In this document: in pieces, positions 1-7,438 of the stretch
Layout of the letters: every line of letters starts with the position of its first letter
How positions within the stretch are numbered: position 1 is the stretch's first letter
NCBI RefSeq assembly: GCF_030295975.1
Contig: NZ_AP027364.1
Location: 992,001 to 1,056,000, forward strand
Source of the DNA: Thalassotalea atypica
GTDB taxonomy: Bacteria; Pseudomonadota; Gammaproteobacteria; Enterobacterales; Alteromonadaceae
Length of the DNA: 64,000 bases
Direction: 5' to 3'
Made by a program: the position numbers and the translations under genes
The notes under the pieces: model-generated
Database searches by the model: none
The model's input: only the letters and a program-made list of their open reading frames with translations
What the model was told of the DNA's origin: nothing

Positions 1-90
1 ACTTTGGCTGTGCTTTTTTGCCGGTAGCCAATAGACCAATAGAGGTAATGGTAAGGCAAGCAGTAACCACGGCCATTCAAAATGGATCAT
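1..90 (-). CDS. VWA-domain (BatA/BatB-like) protein, N-terminal fragment
   Basis: Only the first 30 codons are inside the window; the gene runs off the left edge. The visible peptide begins MIHFEWPWLLLALPLPLLVYWLP, a short hydrophobic segment typical of the N-terminal anchor of von Willebrand A proteins in MoxR/Bat operons. Its ATG overlaps the stop of the DUF4381 gene upstream (ATGA), so the two are translationally coupled. The VWA/MIDAS domain itself is not visible. The family call rests on the N-terminus and on the operon order MoxR-DUF58-DUF4381-VWA. Confidence 0.7.
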   Translation of the reverse strand, partial: MIHFEWPWLLLALPLPLLVYWLPAKKHSQS

Positions 91-560
91 ATAGCCTCCT
101 TCATTTGTGCAGGTTTAGGTGGTAAGGCTTGGCCAATCCAAAATTCAATAACTTCTTTTAATTGCTGGCATTCATTGTCATCAAAAGGCTTTTGATAATA
201 GGTAATGAGTAAATTCTGGCATTTATTGTTGAACATTCGTTGTTGTTTTCTAGGTAGTGCTGCTGCTAAGAAGTCAGTTAACTTTTCTCCTGATAAATGA
301 GCCACATCTTTTCTGGGAAAGTAAGCCATGGCAGCCCACTTTAATATGGTCATGTATTCGCTCGCCGAGCCAGCTTGTGCTAATTGTTTTAGCGCTACTT
401 TACGATTACGCGTTAATTTAACCCGTTGTATAAATTTAATGATTAGCCATACCAATAATGCGGATAATAATGCGTATACCGCTATCCAGCCAGGGGCTGT
501 TGGGTAATTGGCTATTTGTTCGGGGATGTGAATGTCTTGCAGTTGAGCTAACGGGTCCAT
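87..560 (-). CDS. DUF4381 domain-containing membrane protein
   Basis: 157 residues with one clear membrane segment at about residues 26-44, a basic stretch after it (KFIQRVKLTRNRK) and a soluble C-terminal helical part. This matches the DUF4381 proteins that sit between DUF58 and VWA genes in MoxR operons. The biochemical role is unknown; a part in a membrane-bound MoxR-VWA assembly is inferred from context. Its start overlaps the end of the DUF58 gene by 13 bases and its stop overlaps the ATG of the VWA gene, indicating one tightly coupled transcript. Confidence 0.8.
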   Translation of the reverse strand: MDPLAQLQDIHIPEQIANYPTAPGWIAVYALLSALLVWLIIKFIQRVKLTRNRKVALKQLAQAGSASEYMTILKWAAMAYFPRKDVAHLSGEKLTDFLAAALPRKQQRMFNNKCQNLLITYYQKPFDDNECQQLKEVIEFWIGQALPPKPAQMKEAI

Positions 561-1576
561 TGACGGTCTCCATGGCTCAATTGATTTTCCAATGTTTCGG
601 CTGCGCTAATAGTCAAAAGTCGAGCGCCGGCTTTAGTAAATAAGTGTTGTTGCATTTTCTGATGAGCTAGAGCACTTTGCGCGTATTCTTGTTCACTCTT
701 CTTGTTACCTAGTGTCAAAGTTTGCCTGTTTTCGCCATCGCTTAGCACTACATTAAGCATGTTGGTGGAGGCTGGCAGTTGATGTTCAATAGGATCATAA
801 ATTTGGCAGACGATCAATTCACAGTGACGGCTGACATGAGCCAAATGTCTTACACTTTCTTCGCTTACTCCATAACCATCGGTGATTAAATAAACGAGAC
901 TACCTGGTCGGGCTAGTTGTCTGATACGAGCACAATTCTCTTCGAAAGCTACAGTAGCTTCTAGGGCAGGAGCTTGCAGGTTTTTTTCATTCTCTTGTAG
1001 TTGTGTGTTTAGGCCTAAACGATGAATTTCTTGCAGATTATGTAGATAGTGTAACACACCTTGCTTACGACTGCGTGGCTTGCATTCTAAATGGCGATGT
1101 TCATTAAATACGATACCGCCGAGTCGATCTCCACGCCCTTTGGCATGCCACGCGACTAATGCTGCGACATGTGCTGCTTGCACGGATTTAAATAGTAACT
1201 TGCTGCCAAAATGCATATTACTCGATAAATCTGTCGCAATAAGTACCGGACGCTCAATTTCTTCTCGAAATAACTTGGTATGTGTTTTACCTGTTCTAGC
1301 GGTCACGCGCCAATCTATCGTACGTATATCATCGCCCGTTTGGTAATGACGTACCTCATCAAACTCCATGCCTCGACCTTTGCTGCGGGCAAGGTAATTT
1401 CCAGACATTTTACTCGACTGGTTGCGATTAGCTGACAAGTTGATCAAAGAAGCTTTACTTTGGTATTGTAATAACTCTTCAATACTTAACGCTATGCCGT
1501 TTGTCTTAAGGCTAGACAAAATCGCCGGTACATCATTATGCTCAGGCGCTATTGATAATTGATTAAACCATTTCAT
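548..1576 (-). CDS. DUF58 domain-containing protein (VWA-like)
   Basis: 342 residues. The DUF58 signature is visible around residues 67-110 (GRGMEFDEVRHYQTGDD, then IDWRVTARTGK). It is followed by a VWA-like fold with the degenerate MIDAS segment ATDLSSN near residues 114-120. It begins 9 bases after the MoxR stop, in the standard MoxR-DUF58 pairing. DUF58 proteins are thought to be partners of MoxR AAA+ chaperones, possibly metal-binding; the substrate here cannot be told. No signal peptide is seen, so it is probably cytoplasmic. Confidence 0.88.
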   Translation of the reverse strand: MKWFNQLSIAPEHNDVPAILSSLKTNGIALSIEELLQYQSKASLINLSANRNQSSKMSGNYLARSKGRGMEFDEVRHYQTGDDIRTIDWRVTARTGKTHTKLFREEIERPVLIATDLSSNMHFGSKLLFKSVQAAHVAALVAWHAKGRGDRLGGIVFNEHRHLECKPRSRKQGVLHYLHNLQEIHRLGLNTQLQENEKNLQAPALEATVAFEENCARIRQLARPGSLVYLITDGYGVSEESVRHLAHVSRHCELIVCQIYDPIEHQLPASTNMLNVVLSDGENRQTLTLGNKKSEQEYAQSALAHQKMQQHLFTKAGARLLTISAAETLENQLSHGDRQWTR

Positions 1577-1585
1577 CGCATTAAC

Positions 1586-2542
1586 TTAGGCAACTGCAAC
1601 TAAACTCAACAAGTGGTCAAGTAACTGATTAGGCGTGATCCCTTCAGCTTCGGCTTGATAAGTGAGCAAAATTCTATGTCTTAATACGTTGTGAAATACC
1701 GCTTGAACATCTTCAGGGCTGACAAAGTCACGGTTGTGAAGCCAAGCTCTAGCGCGAGCACAGCGATCCAATGCGATGGTTGCACGTGGACTAGCGCCGT
1801 AAGCAAGCCACTTTTTCAATTTATCGTCATATTTTTCGGGCTGGCGTGTTGCCATAATCAAATCAACGATATAGTTTTCAACTGCTTCTGACATATGAAT
1901 TTTAAGGGCTTGTTCACGAGCCGAAAAAATTTCGTCTTGGCTTAAAATACGTAAAGCTTTTTTGTCGTGTTTAAGGGCTTCACCTCGATTAAGTTTGAGT
2001 ATATCAAGCTCTGCTTTGGCATCAGGGTAATCAATATCAAGATGCATCAAAAAACGATCGAGCTGCGCTTCTGGTAGTGGGTAAGTACCTTCTTGCTCGA
2101 GTGGGTTTTGTGTCGCCATTACCAGAAATAGCTCTGGTAACTGGTAGGTGTTGCGGCCAACAGTGATTTGCCCTTCCGCCATCGCTTCAAGTAAAGCTGA
2201 TTGTACTTTTGCTGGCGCACGGTTAATTTCATCAGCGAGGACTAAATTTCGAAATAGTGGCCCAGATTGAAAAACAAAGGTGCCATCTTCAGGACGATAA
2301 ATATCTGTGCCGGTTAAATCTGCTGGTAGTAAGTCAGGGGTAAATTGTACTCGATGGAAATCAGCCTCCAACCCTTCTGCTAATGCATTCACTGCGCGGG
2401 TTTTAGCAAGTCCCGGTGGCCCCTCTACAATTAAATGTCCGTCCGCTAGTAATGCGATGAGTAAATTCTCAACCAACGCGGGTTGGCCAATGATTTGTTC
2501 AGATAAATGTTGTTTTAAATTTGCAAAATGTTCGATGGTCAT
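1586..2542 (-). CDS. MoxR-family AAA+ ATPase
   Basis: 318 residues. Walker A GPPGLAKT at 41-48, Walker B VLADEINR at 101-108, and a sensor segment MATQNPLEQEGTYPLPEAQ at about 142-160 ending in LDRF, all diagnostic of the MoxR subfamily. The C-terminal lid carries GASPRATIALDRCARARAW. It is predicted to be a chaperone-like ATPase acting with the DUF58 and VWA proteins that follow. It is first in the operon, so the promoter should lie in 2543-2810, shared divergently with fadI. The specific client is unknown. Confidence 0.93.
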   Translation of the reverse strand: MTIEHFANLKQHLSEQIIGQPALVENLLIALLADGHLIVEGPPGLAKTRAVNALAEGLEADFHRVQFTPDLLPADLTGTDIYRPEDGTFVFQSGPLFRNLVLADEINRAPAKVQSALLEAMAEGQITVGRNTYQLPELFLVMATQNPLEQEGTYPLPEAQLDRFLMHLDIDYPDAKAELDILKLNRGEALKHDKKALRILSQDEIFSAREQALKIHMSEAVENYIVDLIMATRQPEKYDDKLKKWLAYGASPRATIALDRCARARAWLHNRDFVSPEDVQAVFHNVLRHRILLTYQAEAEGITPNQLLDHLLSLVAVA

Positions 2543-2751
2543 AGGGTTTTATAACTTATTTTTCGAGGTTATTTATCATTTTTATTTAGTACGTATAGCT
2601 ATTTTTACATAGTACGACATTAAAGACTCTTGATTCTATATATGGTTCCCAGAAAAAAAAACAAGCTTTGGGCAGTTAGTTGTAAATATTTTTATCTAAA
2701 ATGAAAATAGCGATATCAACGAAAGATGATCAAAGTTTGAATTATTTTCAT

Positions 2752-2781
2752 TTGCCGTTAGAATGAAATTACAAATATTAG
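2752..2781 (+). promoter_or_regulatory. Possible sigma-70 promoter of fadIJ
   Basis: TTGCCG at 2752-2757 and TATTAG at 2776-2781 are separated by 18 bases. The -10 element overlaps the left edge of the FadR-like palindrome, an arrangement suited to repression. Assigned by eye; the match is moderate. Confidence 0.4.
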
Positions 2782-2794
2782 AGGTCTGACCTCT
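2780..2794. promoter_or_regulatory. FadR-like operator upstream of fadI
   Basis: A perfect palindrome AGAGGTC-T-GACCTCT ends 16 bases before the fadI start codon. Its core GGTCNGACC is the known FadR half-site core. Placement over the promoter and just ahead of the ribosome-binding region fits acyl-CoA-relieved repression of beta-oxidation. That the local regulator is FadR, and not another fatty-acid repressor, is inferred. Confidence 0.65.
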
Positions 2795-2810
2795 TGGTTA
2801 GGGAAATATA

Positions 2811-4121
2811 ATGACAAAAACACACACAATTACCACCCCGAAAGGCGAGCGTATTGCCGTGGTAGCGGGTCTTAGAACACCATTCGTCAAACAAGCGACC
2901 GCATTTCATGGCGTACCTGCTGTGGACTTGGGTAAGATGGTTGTCAATGAGTTACTTAAAAAGCATGAAGTAGATCCAAAAATTGTAGATCAACTTGTCT
3001 ATGGGCAAGTTGTTCAAATGCCTGAGGCACCAAATATTGCCCGTGAGATAGTATTAGGTACAGGTATGAATGTTCATACTGATGCCTATAGTGTATCGCG
3101 TGCTTGTGCGACAAGTTTTCAATCCACGGTTAACGTGGCGGAATCAATCATGGCGGGCATTGTTGATGTTGGTGTTGCTGGTGGTGCTGATTCAATGTCA
3201 GTAGCACCGATTGGCTTATCAAAAAAGTTCGGTCGTACACTTATTGATCTAAGTAAAGCGAAAACATTCGGACAAAAATTCAATTTGATTCGCCAATTAG
3301 GCCTTAAAGATATTTTACCTGTTCCACCCTCTGTAGCTGAGTACTCTACGGGTATTTCTATGGGGCAAACAGCCGAGCAAATGGCTAAAACGCATAATAT
3401 CTCAAGAGCCGATCAAGACGCATTGGCACATCGTTCTCATACTTTGGCAACTGAAAGTTGGGCACAAGGGAAGCTCGACGGTGAGGTGATGACAGCCCAC
3501 CCTGAGCCTTACAAACAGTTTGTTGATAAAGATAATTGTTTCCGTGAAAACTCTGTCCTTGAGAGTTACGCTAAATTAAAACCGGTCTTTGACCGTAAAC
3601 ATGGCTCAGTAACTGCCGCTAACAGTACTGCGTTAACTGATGGGGGCGCCGCTATCTTATTAATGAGAGAAGGTAGAGCAAAAGAGCTTGGCTACAAGCC
3701 ATTAGGTTATATTAAAAGTTATGCTTTTGCAGCGATTGATGTGTGGGAAGACATGTTAATGGGGCCAAGCTTCGCAACGCCGCTTGCATTACAACGTGCA
3801 GGCATGGAATTGAAAGATCTAGATTTATTGGAAATGCATGAAGCCTTTGCGGCCCAAGCGCTGGCGAATATGAAAATGTTTGCAAGCGACAAATTTGCAC
3901 AAGAACATTTAGGTCGAGACAAAGCTATCGGTGATATTGATATGGCTAAGTTCAATGTCATGGGCGGGTCACTTGCTTATGGTCACCCGTTTGCCGCAAC
4001 TGGCGCTAGGCTAATTACGCAAACCTTGAACGAATTAAACCGCCGTGGCGGTGGTGTAGGATTAACAACAGCATGTGCTGCTGGTGGCTTAGGCGCAGCA
4101 ATGATTGTGGAGACAGATTAA
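2811..4121 (+). CDS. fadI: Acetyl-CoA C-acyltransferase FadI (3-ketoacyl-CoA thiolase)
   Basis: 436 residues, the length of E. coli FadI. It catalyses thiolytic cleavage of 3-ketoacyl-CoA, the last step of each beta-oxidation round, as beta subunit of a complex with FadJ. The nucleophilic cysteine is C99 in [12 protein letters not shown], the catalytic histidine H392 is in [10 protein letters not shown], and the C-terminal acid/base cysteine C422 is in [10 protein letters not shown]. The stop overlaps the fadJ ATG (TAATG), so the subunits are translationally coupled. A FadR-like palindrome lies directly upstream. Confidence 0.96.
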   Translation: MTKTHTITTPKGERIAVVAGLRTPFVKQATAFHGVPAVDLGKMVVNELLKKHEVDPKIVDQLVYGQVVQMPEAPNIAREIVLGTGMNVHTDAYSVSRACATSFQSTVNVAESIMAGIVDVGVAGGADSMSVAPIGLSKKFGRTLIDLSKAKTFGQKFNLIRQLGLKDILPVPPSVAEYSTGISMGQTAEQMAKTHNISRADQDALAHRSHTLATESWAQGKLDGEVMTAHPEPYKQFVDKDNCFRENSVLESYAKLKPVFDRKHGSVTAANSTALTDGGAAILLMREGRAKELGYKPLGYIKSYAFAAIDVWEDMLMGPSFATPLALQRAGMELKDLDLLEMHEAFAAQALANMKMFASDKFAQEHLGRDKAIGDIDMAKFNVMGGSLAYGHPFAATGARLITQTLNELNRRGGGVGLTTACAAGGLGAAMIVETD

Positions 4122-6265
4122 TGAGTGATACTCAAACAACAACAGATAATGCTTTTACTTTAATTAGAAAAGAAAATGGCGTTGCCCATTTGGTGATGGA
4201 CGTTCCTGGTGAAACCATGAATACGCTAAAAGCAGAGTTTGGCGAGCAAATTACCGAAGTCTTCAAAGAAGTCCGTGAGGATGACTCAATTAAAGCGGTG
4301 GTTGTTACTTCAGGAAAAAAAGACTCTTTTGTCGCAGGCGCAGATATCAACATGTTGGCAAGTTGTACAACAGCTGAAGAAGCAACAACGATTTCTCGTC
4401 AAGGACAAATGATCTTTGATCAAATGGAGAACTTCCCTAAACCCTTAGTTGCTGCAATAAATGGCGCCTGTTTAGGTGGCGGGTTAGAGCTTGCGTTAGC
4501 TTGTCATGCGCGCGTATGTAGTGATAACCCGAAAACAGCATTAGGTGTACCTGAAGTTCAATTAGGTCTATTGCCAGGTAGTGGAGGTACGCAGCGATTA
4601 CCCAAATTGGTCGGTATCCAAAAAGCATTAGATATGATGTTAACGGGTAAACAAATACGCGCTAAACAAGCGAAAAAAATGGGGTTAGTACACGATGTTG
4701 TACCTAACAGCATATTGCTTCGTACGGCAGAAGAGTTAGCACTTGCCGGAAAAGTTAAACCAGTAAAAATCAAGCGTTCACTTTTAGATAAAGCTCTAGA
4801 AGGCAACTCATTGGGCCGAAAAGTGCTTTTTGACCAAGCTAGTAAATCAGTTTTGGCCAAAACTAAAGGTAATTATCCTTCACCATTGAAAATCATCGAC
4901 TGTGTGCGTGTTGGTGTTGAGCGTTCCCCAGCGATGGGGTATCAAACAGAAGCCAATCATTTTGGTGATTTGGTGATGACAGCTGAATCAGAGCAGTTAC
5001 GTAATTTATTTTTTGCGACTACTGAGATGAAAAAAGAGCAGGGCGTTGCTGATGTTATGCCTGCCAAAGTAAACAAAGCGGGCGTACTAGGTGGCGGCTT
5101 AATGGGTGGTGGTATCGCCTTCGTTACTGCAACTAAAGCCAAGGTGCCGGTACGTATCAAAGATATATCACATAAAGGTGTTAGTGCTGCGCTTAAATAT
5201 AGCTTTGATATTTTAAACAAAAAAGTCAAACGTCGTTTCATGCAAAAAAGTGAAATGCAAAGTCAAATGGCATCCATTACAGGTGCGCTGGACTATAGCG
5301 GCTTTAATGACGCAGATATTGTTGTCGAGGCTGTATTTGAAGATTTAAGTTTGAAACAGAAGATGGTTGCGGATGTTGAGCAACACTGTAGTGAAAAGAC
5401 TATTTTTGCGAGTAATACATCAAGCTTACCTATTGGTCAAATAGCAGCTAATGCTGAGCGACCTGAAAATGTCATTGGCTTACATTACTTTTCACCTGTA
5501 GATAAAATGCCTTTGGCTGAAATTATCGCCCATGAGAAAACGTCGGATGAAACCATTTCCACGACCGTTGCTTTTGCTAAGAAGCAAGGTAAAACCCCTA
5601 TTGTTGTCAAAGATAAAGCTGGGTTTTACGTTAACCGTATTTTAGCCCCCTATATGAATGAAGCAGCGTTGCAGTTATTAGAAGGTGAGCCGGTAGAAAA
5701 ACTTGATAAGGCGCTAGTGAAGTTTGGCTTTCCTGTGGGGCCAATGCAGTTGCTTGACGAAGTGGGCATAGATATTGGCGGTAAAATTGGTCCAATTCTT
5801 AAAGCGGAATTAGGAGAGCGTTTTGACACGCCTTCAGCTTTTGGAAAGCTCATCGAAGACGGTCGACTAGGTAAGAAATCAAACAAAGGTTTTTATCTGT
5901 ACGGCACTTCAGCCAAAAAAGGCAAAAAGCAGGTTGACGAGTCAATATACAACCTCTTGGGCATAACCGTTAACGGAAAGAGTTCAGCAGAAGATATTGC
6001 GAAACGCTGTGTTTACACGATGTTAAACGAAGCCGTACGATGTTTAGATGAAGGGATTGTAAGAAATGCTAGAGACGGTGATATTGGCGCTATTTTTGGT
6101 ATCGGCTTCCCACCATTCTTAGGCGGTCCCTTTAGGTACTTAGATAAAGTTGGAGCGGTAAATGTTGTTGCGCAGCTTAATCAATGGGCATCTCAATACG
6201 GTGAACGATTTACCCCCTGTGAAGCTTTAGTGAAAATGGCTGAAAGCGGTAAAACGTGCTATTAA
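4121..6265 (+). CDS. fadJ: Fatty acid oxidation complex subunit alpha FadJ
   Basis: 714 residues from the ATG at 4121, which overlaps the fadI stop; an upstream in-frame extension to 4073 is possible but lies inside fadI. It is bifunctional. The enoyl-CoA hydratase/isomerase domain (about 1-190) has GACLGGGLELALAC with glutamate E123 and a second glutamate in VPEVQLGLLPGSGGTQ. The 3-hydroxyacyl-CoA dehydrogenase (about 315-710) has the NAD-binding turn GVLGGGLMGGG at 321-331 and catalytic histidine in GLHYFSPVDKM. It works with FadI in cytoplasmic beta-oxidation. A strong terminator follows 60 bases downstream. Confidence 0.96.
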   Translation: MSDTQTTTDNAFTLIRKENGVAHLVMDVPGETMNTLKAEFGEQITEVFKEVREDDSIKAVVVTSGKKDSFVAGADINMLASCTTAEEATTISRQGQMIFDQMENFPKPLVAAINGACLGGGLELALACHARVCSDNPKTALGVPEVQLGLLPGSGGTQRLPKLVGIQKALDMMLTGKQIRAKQAKKMGLVHDVVPNSILLRTAEELALAGKVKPVKIKRSLLDKALEGNSLGRKVLFDQASKSVLAKTKGNYPSPLKIIDCVRVGVERSPAMGYQTEANHFGDLVMTAESEQLRNLFFATTEMKKEQGVADVMPAKVNKAGVLGGGLMGGGIAFVTATKAKVPVRIKDISHKGVSAALKYSFDILNKKVKRRFMQKSEMQSQMASITGALDYSGFNDADIVVEAVFEDLSLKQKMVADVEQHCSEKTIFASNTSSLPIGQIAANAERPENVIGLHYFSPVDKMPLAEIIAHEKTSDETISTTVAFAKKQGKTPIVVKDKAGFYVNRILAPYMNEAALQLLEGEPVEKLDKALVKFGFPVGPMQLLDEVGIDIGGKIGPILKAELGERFDTPSAFGKLIEDGRLGKKSNKGFYLYGTSAKKGKKQVDESIYNLLGITVNGKSSAEDIAKRCVYTMLNEAVRCLDEGIVRNARDGDIGAIFGIGFPPFLGGPFRYLDKVGAVNVVAQLNQWASQYGERFTPCEALVKMAESGKTCY

Positions 6266-6324
6266 GCTAATTTACTTTAACGGCAAAGGCTTGCCGGCTA
6301 GTAGGTAAATATTGTTAAATGAGG

Positions 6325-6348
6325 GAGGCTAATATTAGCCTCTTTTTT
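6325..6348 (+). terminator. Rho-independent terminator of fadIJ
   Basis: Perfect 18-base inverted repeat GAGGCTAATATTAGCCTC followed by six T. It sits 60 bases after the fadJ stop. Confidence 0.93.
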
Positions 6349-6407
6349 ATCCGTTTTACTTTCGAAAAATAAACACTTTTGCTATCATACGCCGCCTAAA
6401 ATTATGA

Positions 6408-6620
6408 GTGGTTAGTATTGTGTTGTTGCTATTATCTATTGTATCGATTGTTAGTTGTTTGTTTTTTTATTGTCAGGCATTAAGCAGTGGCTTAGGACGA
6501 AAGCGGTGGGCAACAGCTGGCCTTATTTTTGGACCTGTTTTATGGCCAATTTTTTGTATGAAAAAGAGAATGAAAGTCAATCGAACTTTTGGCTTTAATT
6601 GTTTGTTGTTCAGGGCGTGA
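6408..6620 (+). CDS. Small conserved-looking membrane protein, function unknown
   Basis: 70 residues starting at GTG. One long hydrophobic segment covers residues 1-25, a second weaker one (GLIFGPVLWPIFCM) about 38-51, then a basic tail KKRMKVNRTFGFN ending LLFRA. The layout suggests a small inner-membrane protein with a positively charged cytoplasmic tail. A possible extended -10 (TGCTATCAT, 6390-6398) lies just upstream, leaving a very short leader; an overlapping ATG at 6404 is followed by a stop after three codons. No clear ribosome-binding site. I do not recognise the family with certainty. Confidence 0.6.
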   Translation: MVSIVLLLLSIVSIVSCLFFYCQALSSGLGRKRWATAGLIFGPVLWPIFCMKKRMKVNRTFGFNCLLFRA

Positions 6621-6722
6621 ATTAACGAGGGATAGCCCTATTTAATTACGGGTAGAGACTAATTGGGATTAAAGAACATTCGCTAACGTCCGTGTTGCGA
6701 TTAAGCTCTACTGTCTAGAAGG

Positions 6723-6824
6723 TTACTTCCACCAGCGCGATGCTGGTACTTCTTTGAACTCAATGGCCGCAGCAATAGAGTTTTCTTTCGGCTCTGTAAA
6801 TAATGATTTTATAAACTTAATCAT
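6723..6824 (-). CDS. 33-residue peptide, coupled to the repeat peptide upstream
   Basis: Reads MIKFIKSLFTEPKENSIAAA, then IEFKEVPASRWWK. The ribosome-binding site AAGGTGG lies 5 bases before the ATG and overlaps the stop codon of the preceding repeat-peptide gene (TAAGGTGG), so it is almost certainly translated by coupling. The N-terminal MIKFIKSLF is amphipathic and basic, and the C-terminus is tryptophan-rich with a basic end. No known family recognised. It could be a leaderless secreted or membrane-active peptide, or a small regulatory partner of the upstream peptide; these functions are guesses. Confidence 0.62.
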   Translation of the reverse strand: MIKFIKSLFTEPKENSIAAAIEFKEVPASRWWK

Positions 6825-6833
6825 AATTCCACC

Positions 6834-7070
6834 TTAAAGTTTTTTAGTACTTTTATTACGGTTTTCATTCACTCTTTCGAATGATAGTTTCTTAGTACTT
6901 TTATTACGGTTTTCATTCACTCTTTCGAAAGATAGTTTCTTAGTACTTTTATTTCTATTTTCATTTACTTGAACGAATTCAACTTTATTTGTATTTTCAA
7001 TGCTTGAAGTTGCTGTAGCGTCAATTGGGCTTAATGTTGCAGTCAGTGACATAATAATTGTAGTTAGCAT
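6834..7070 (-). CDS. Secreted 78-residue tandem-repeat peptide precursor
   Basis: Begins MLTTIIMSLTATLSPIDATA, which reads as a short signal peptide with likely cleavage after ATA. The rest is hydrophilic and contains three copies of VNENRNKSTKKL separated by SFER (16-residue period). A good ribosome-binding site (AGGAAAG, 3 bases before ATG) and a possible promoter upstream support expression. The repeats end in dibasic KK-L, which would suit proteolytic trimming into identical short peptides, but no processing enzyme is adjacent. Family unknown. The DNA repeats are so similar that copy number may vary between strains. Confidence 0.65.
   Translation of the reverse strand: MLTTIIMSLTATLSPIDATATSSIENTNKVEFVQVNENRNKSTKKLSFERVNENRNKSTKKLSFERVNENRNKSTKKL
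6840..6983. repeat. Three tandem 48-bp repeats inside the peptide gene
   Basis: Units at 6840-6887, 6888-6935 and 6936-6983. The first two differ at only two of 48 positions. The third is the same in its first 18 bases and then diverges. The period is a multiple of three, so the reading frame is kept and each unit encodes 16 residues. Confidence 0.92.
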
Positions 7071-7438
7071 GTTCTTTCCTATTGTTTGTGAAATGATAAA
7101 ACTATAGGCTTATTAGCTATTACTGTGCCAAGTTGCAAAGACCCCTTTTTGAAAGGGCTATATGGCCGTTATTTATGGATTAGTTTTGGAATAGCTTCGC
7201 AAAAATGGTTGATAGTCGAAAAATTGACTGTCTAGTTTAATGATAGAAGTTTAATTAAATAACTGTTTGAAAAGTAAATATTAAGGTTAACGACTCACGC
7301 TATAATAAAGCTCTTATGGGTAAAAAAGCGACTCTCGGTAATAATAATAAGTCAACTTAACTAATTCAACAATCATAATGCAAATTGAATGAACTGTTTT
7401 ATCGATAGGTAAACGACAACATCTTATGTTTAAGTCGT
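7071..7438. other. Intergenic region between peptide operon and sensor gene
   Basis: AT-rich spacer. It holds the putative peptide-operon promoter at its left end and, at 7409-7439, an imperfect hairpin (AAACGAC...GTCGTTT arms) at the end of the sensor gene without a T-tract. I see no convincing coding sequence; a 13-codon ATG reading frame near 7315 lacks a ribosome-binding site. Confidence 0.5.
7101..7131 (-). promoter_or_regulatory. Possible promoter of the two-peptide operon
   Basis: On the minus strand TTGGCA (7131-7126) and TATAGT (7106-7101) are separated by 19 bases, slightly longer than ideal, about 30 bases before the repeat-peptide ATG. Assigned by eye. Confidence 0.4.

Noticed and set aside
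7315-7356. 13-codon ATG frame near a TATAAT
   Set aside because: Too short, no ribosome-binding site, no convincing -35.
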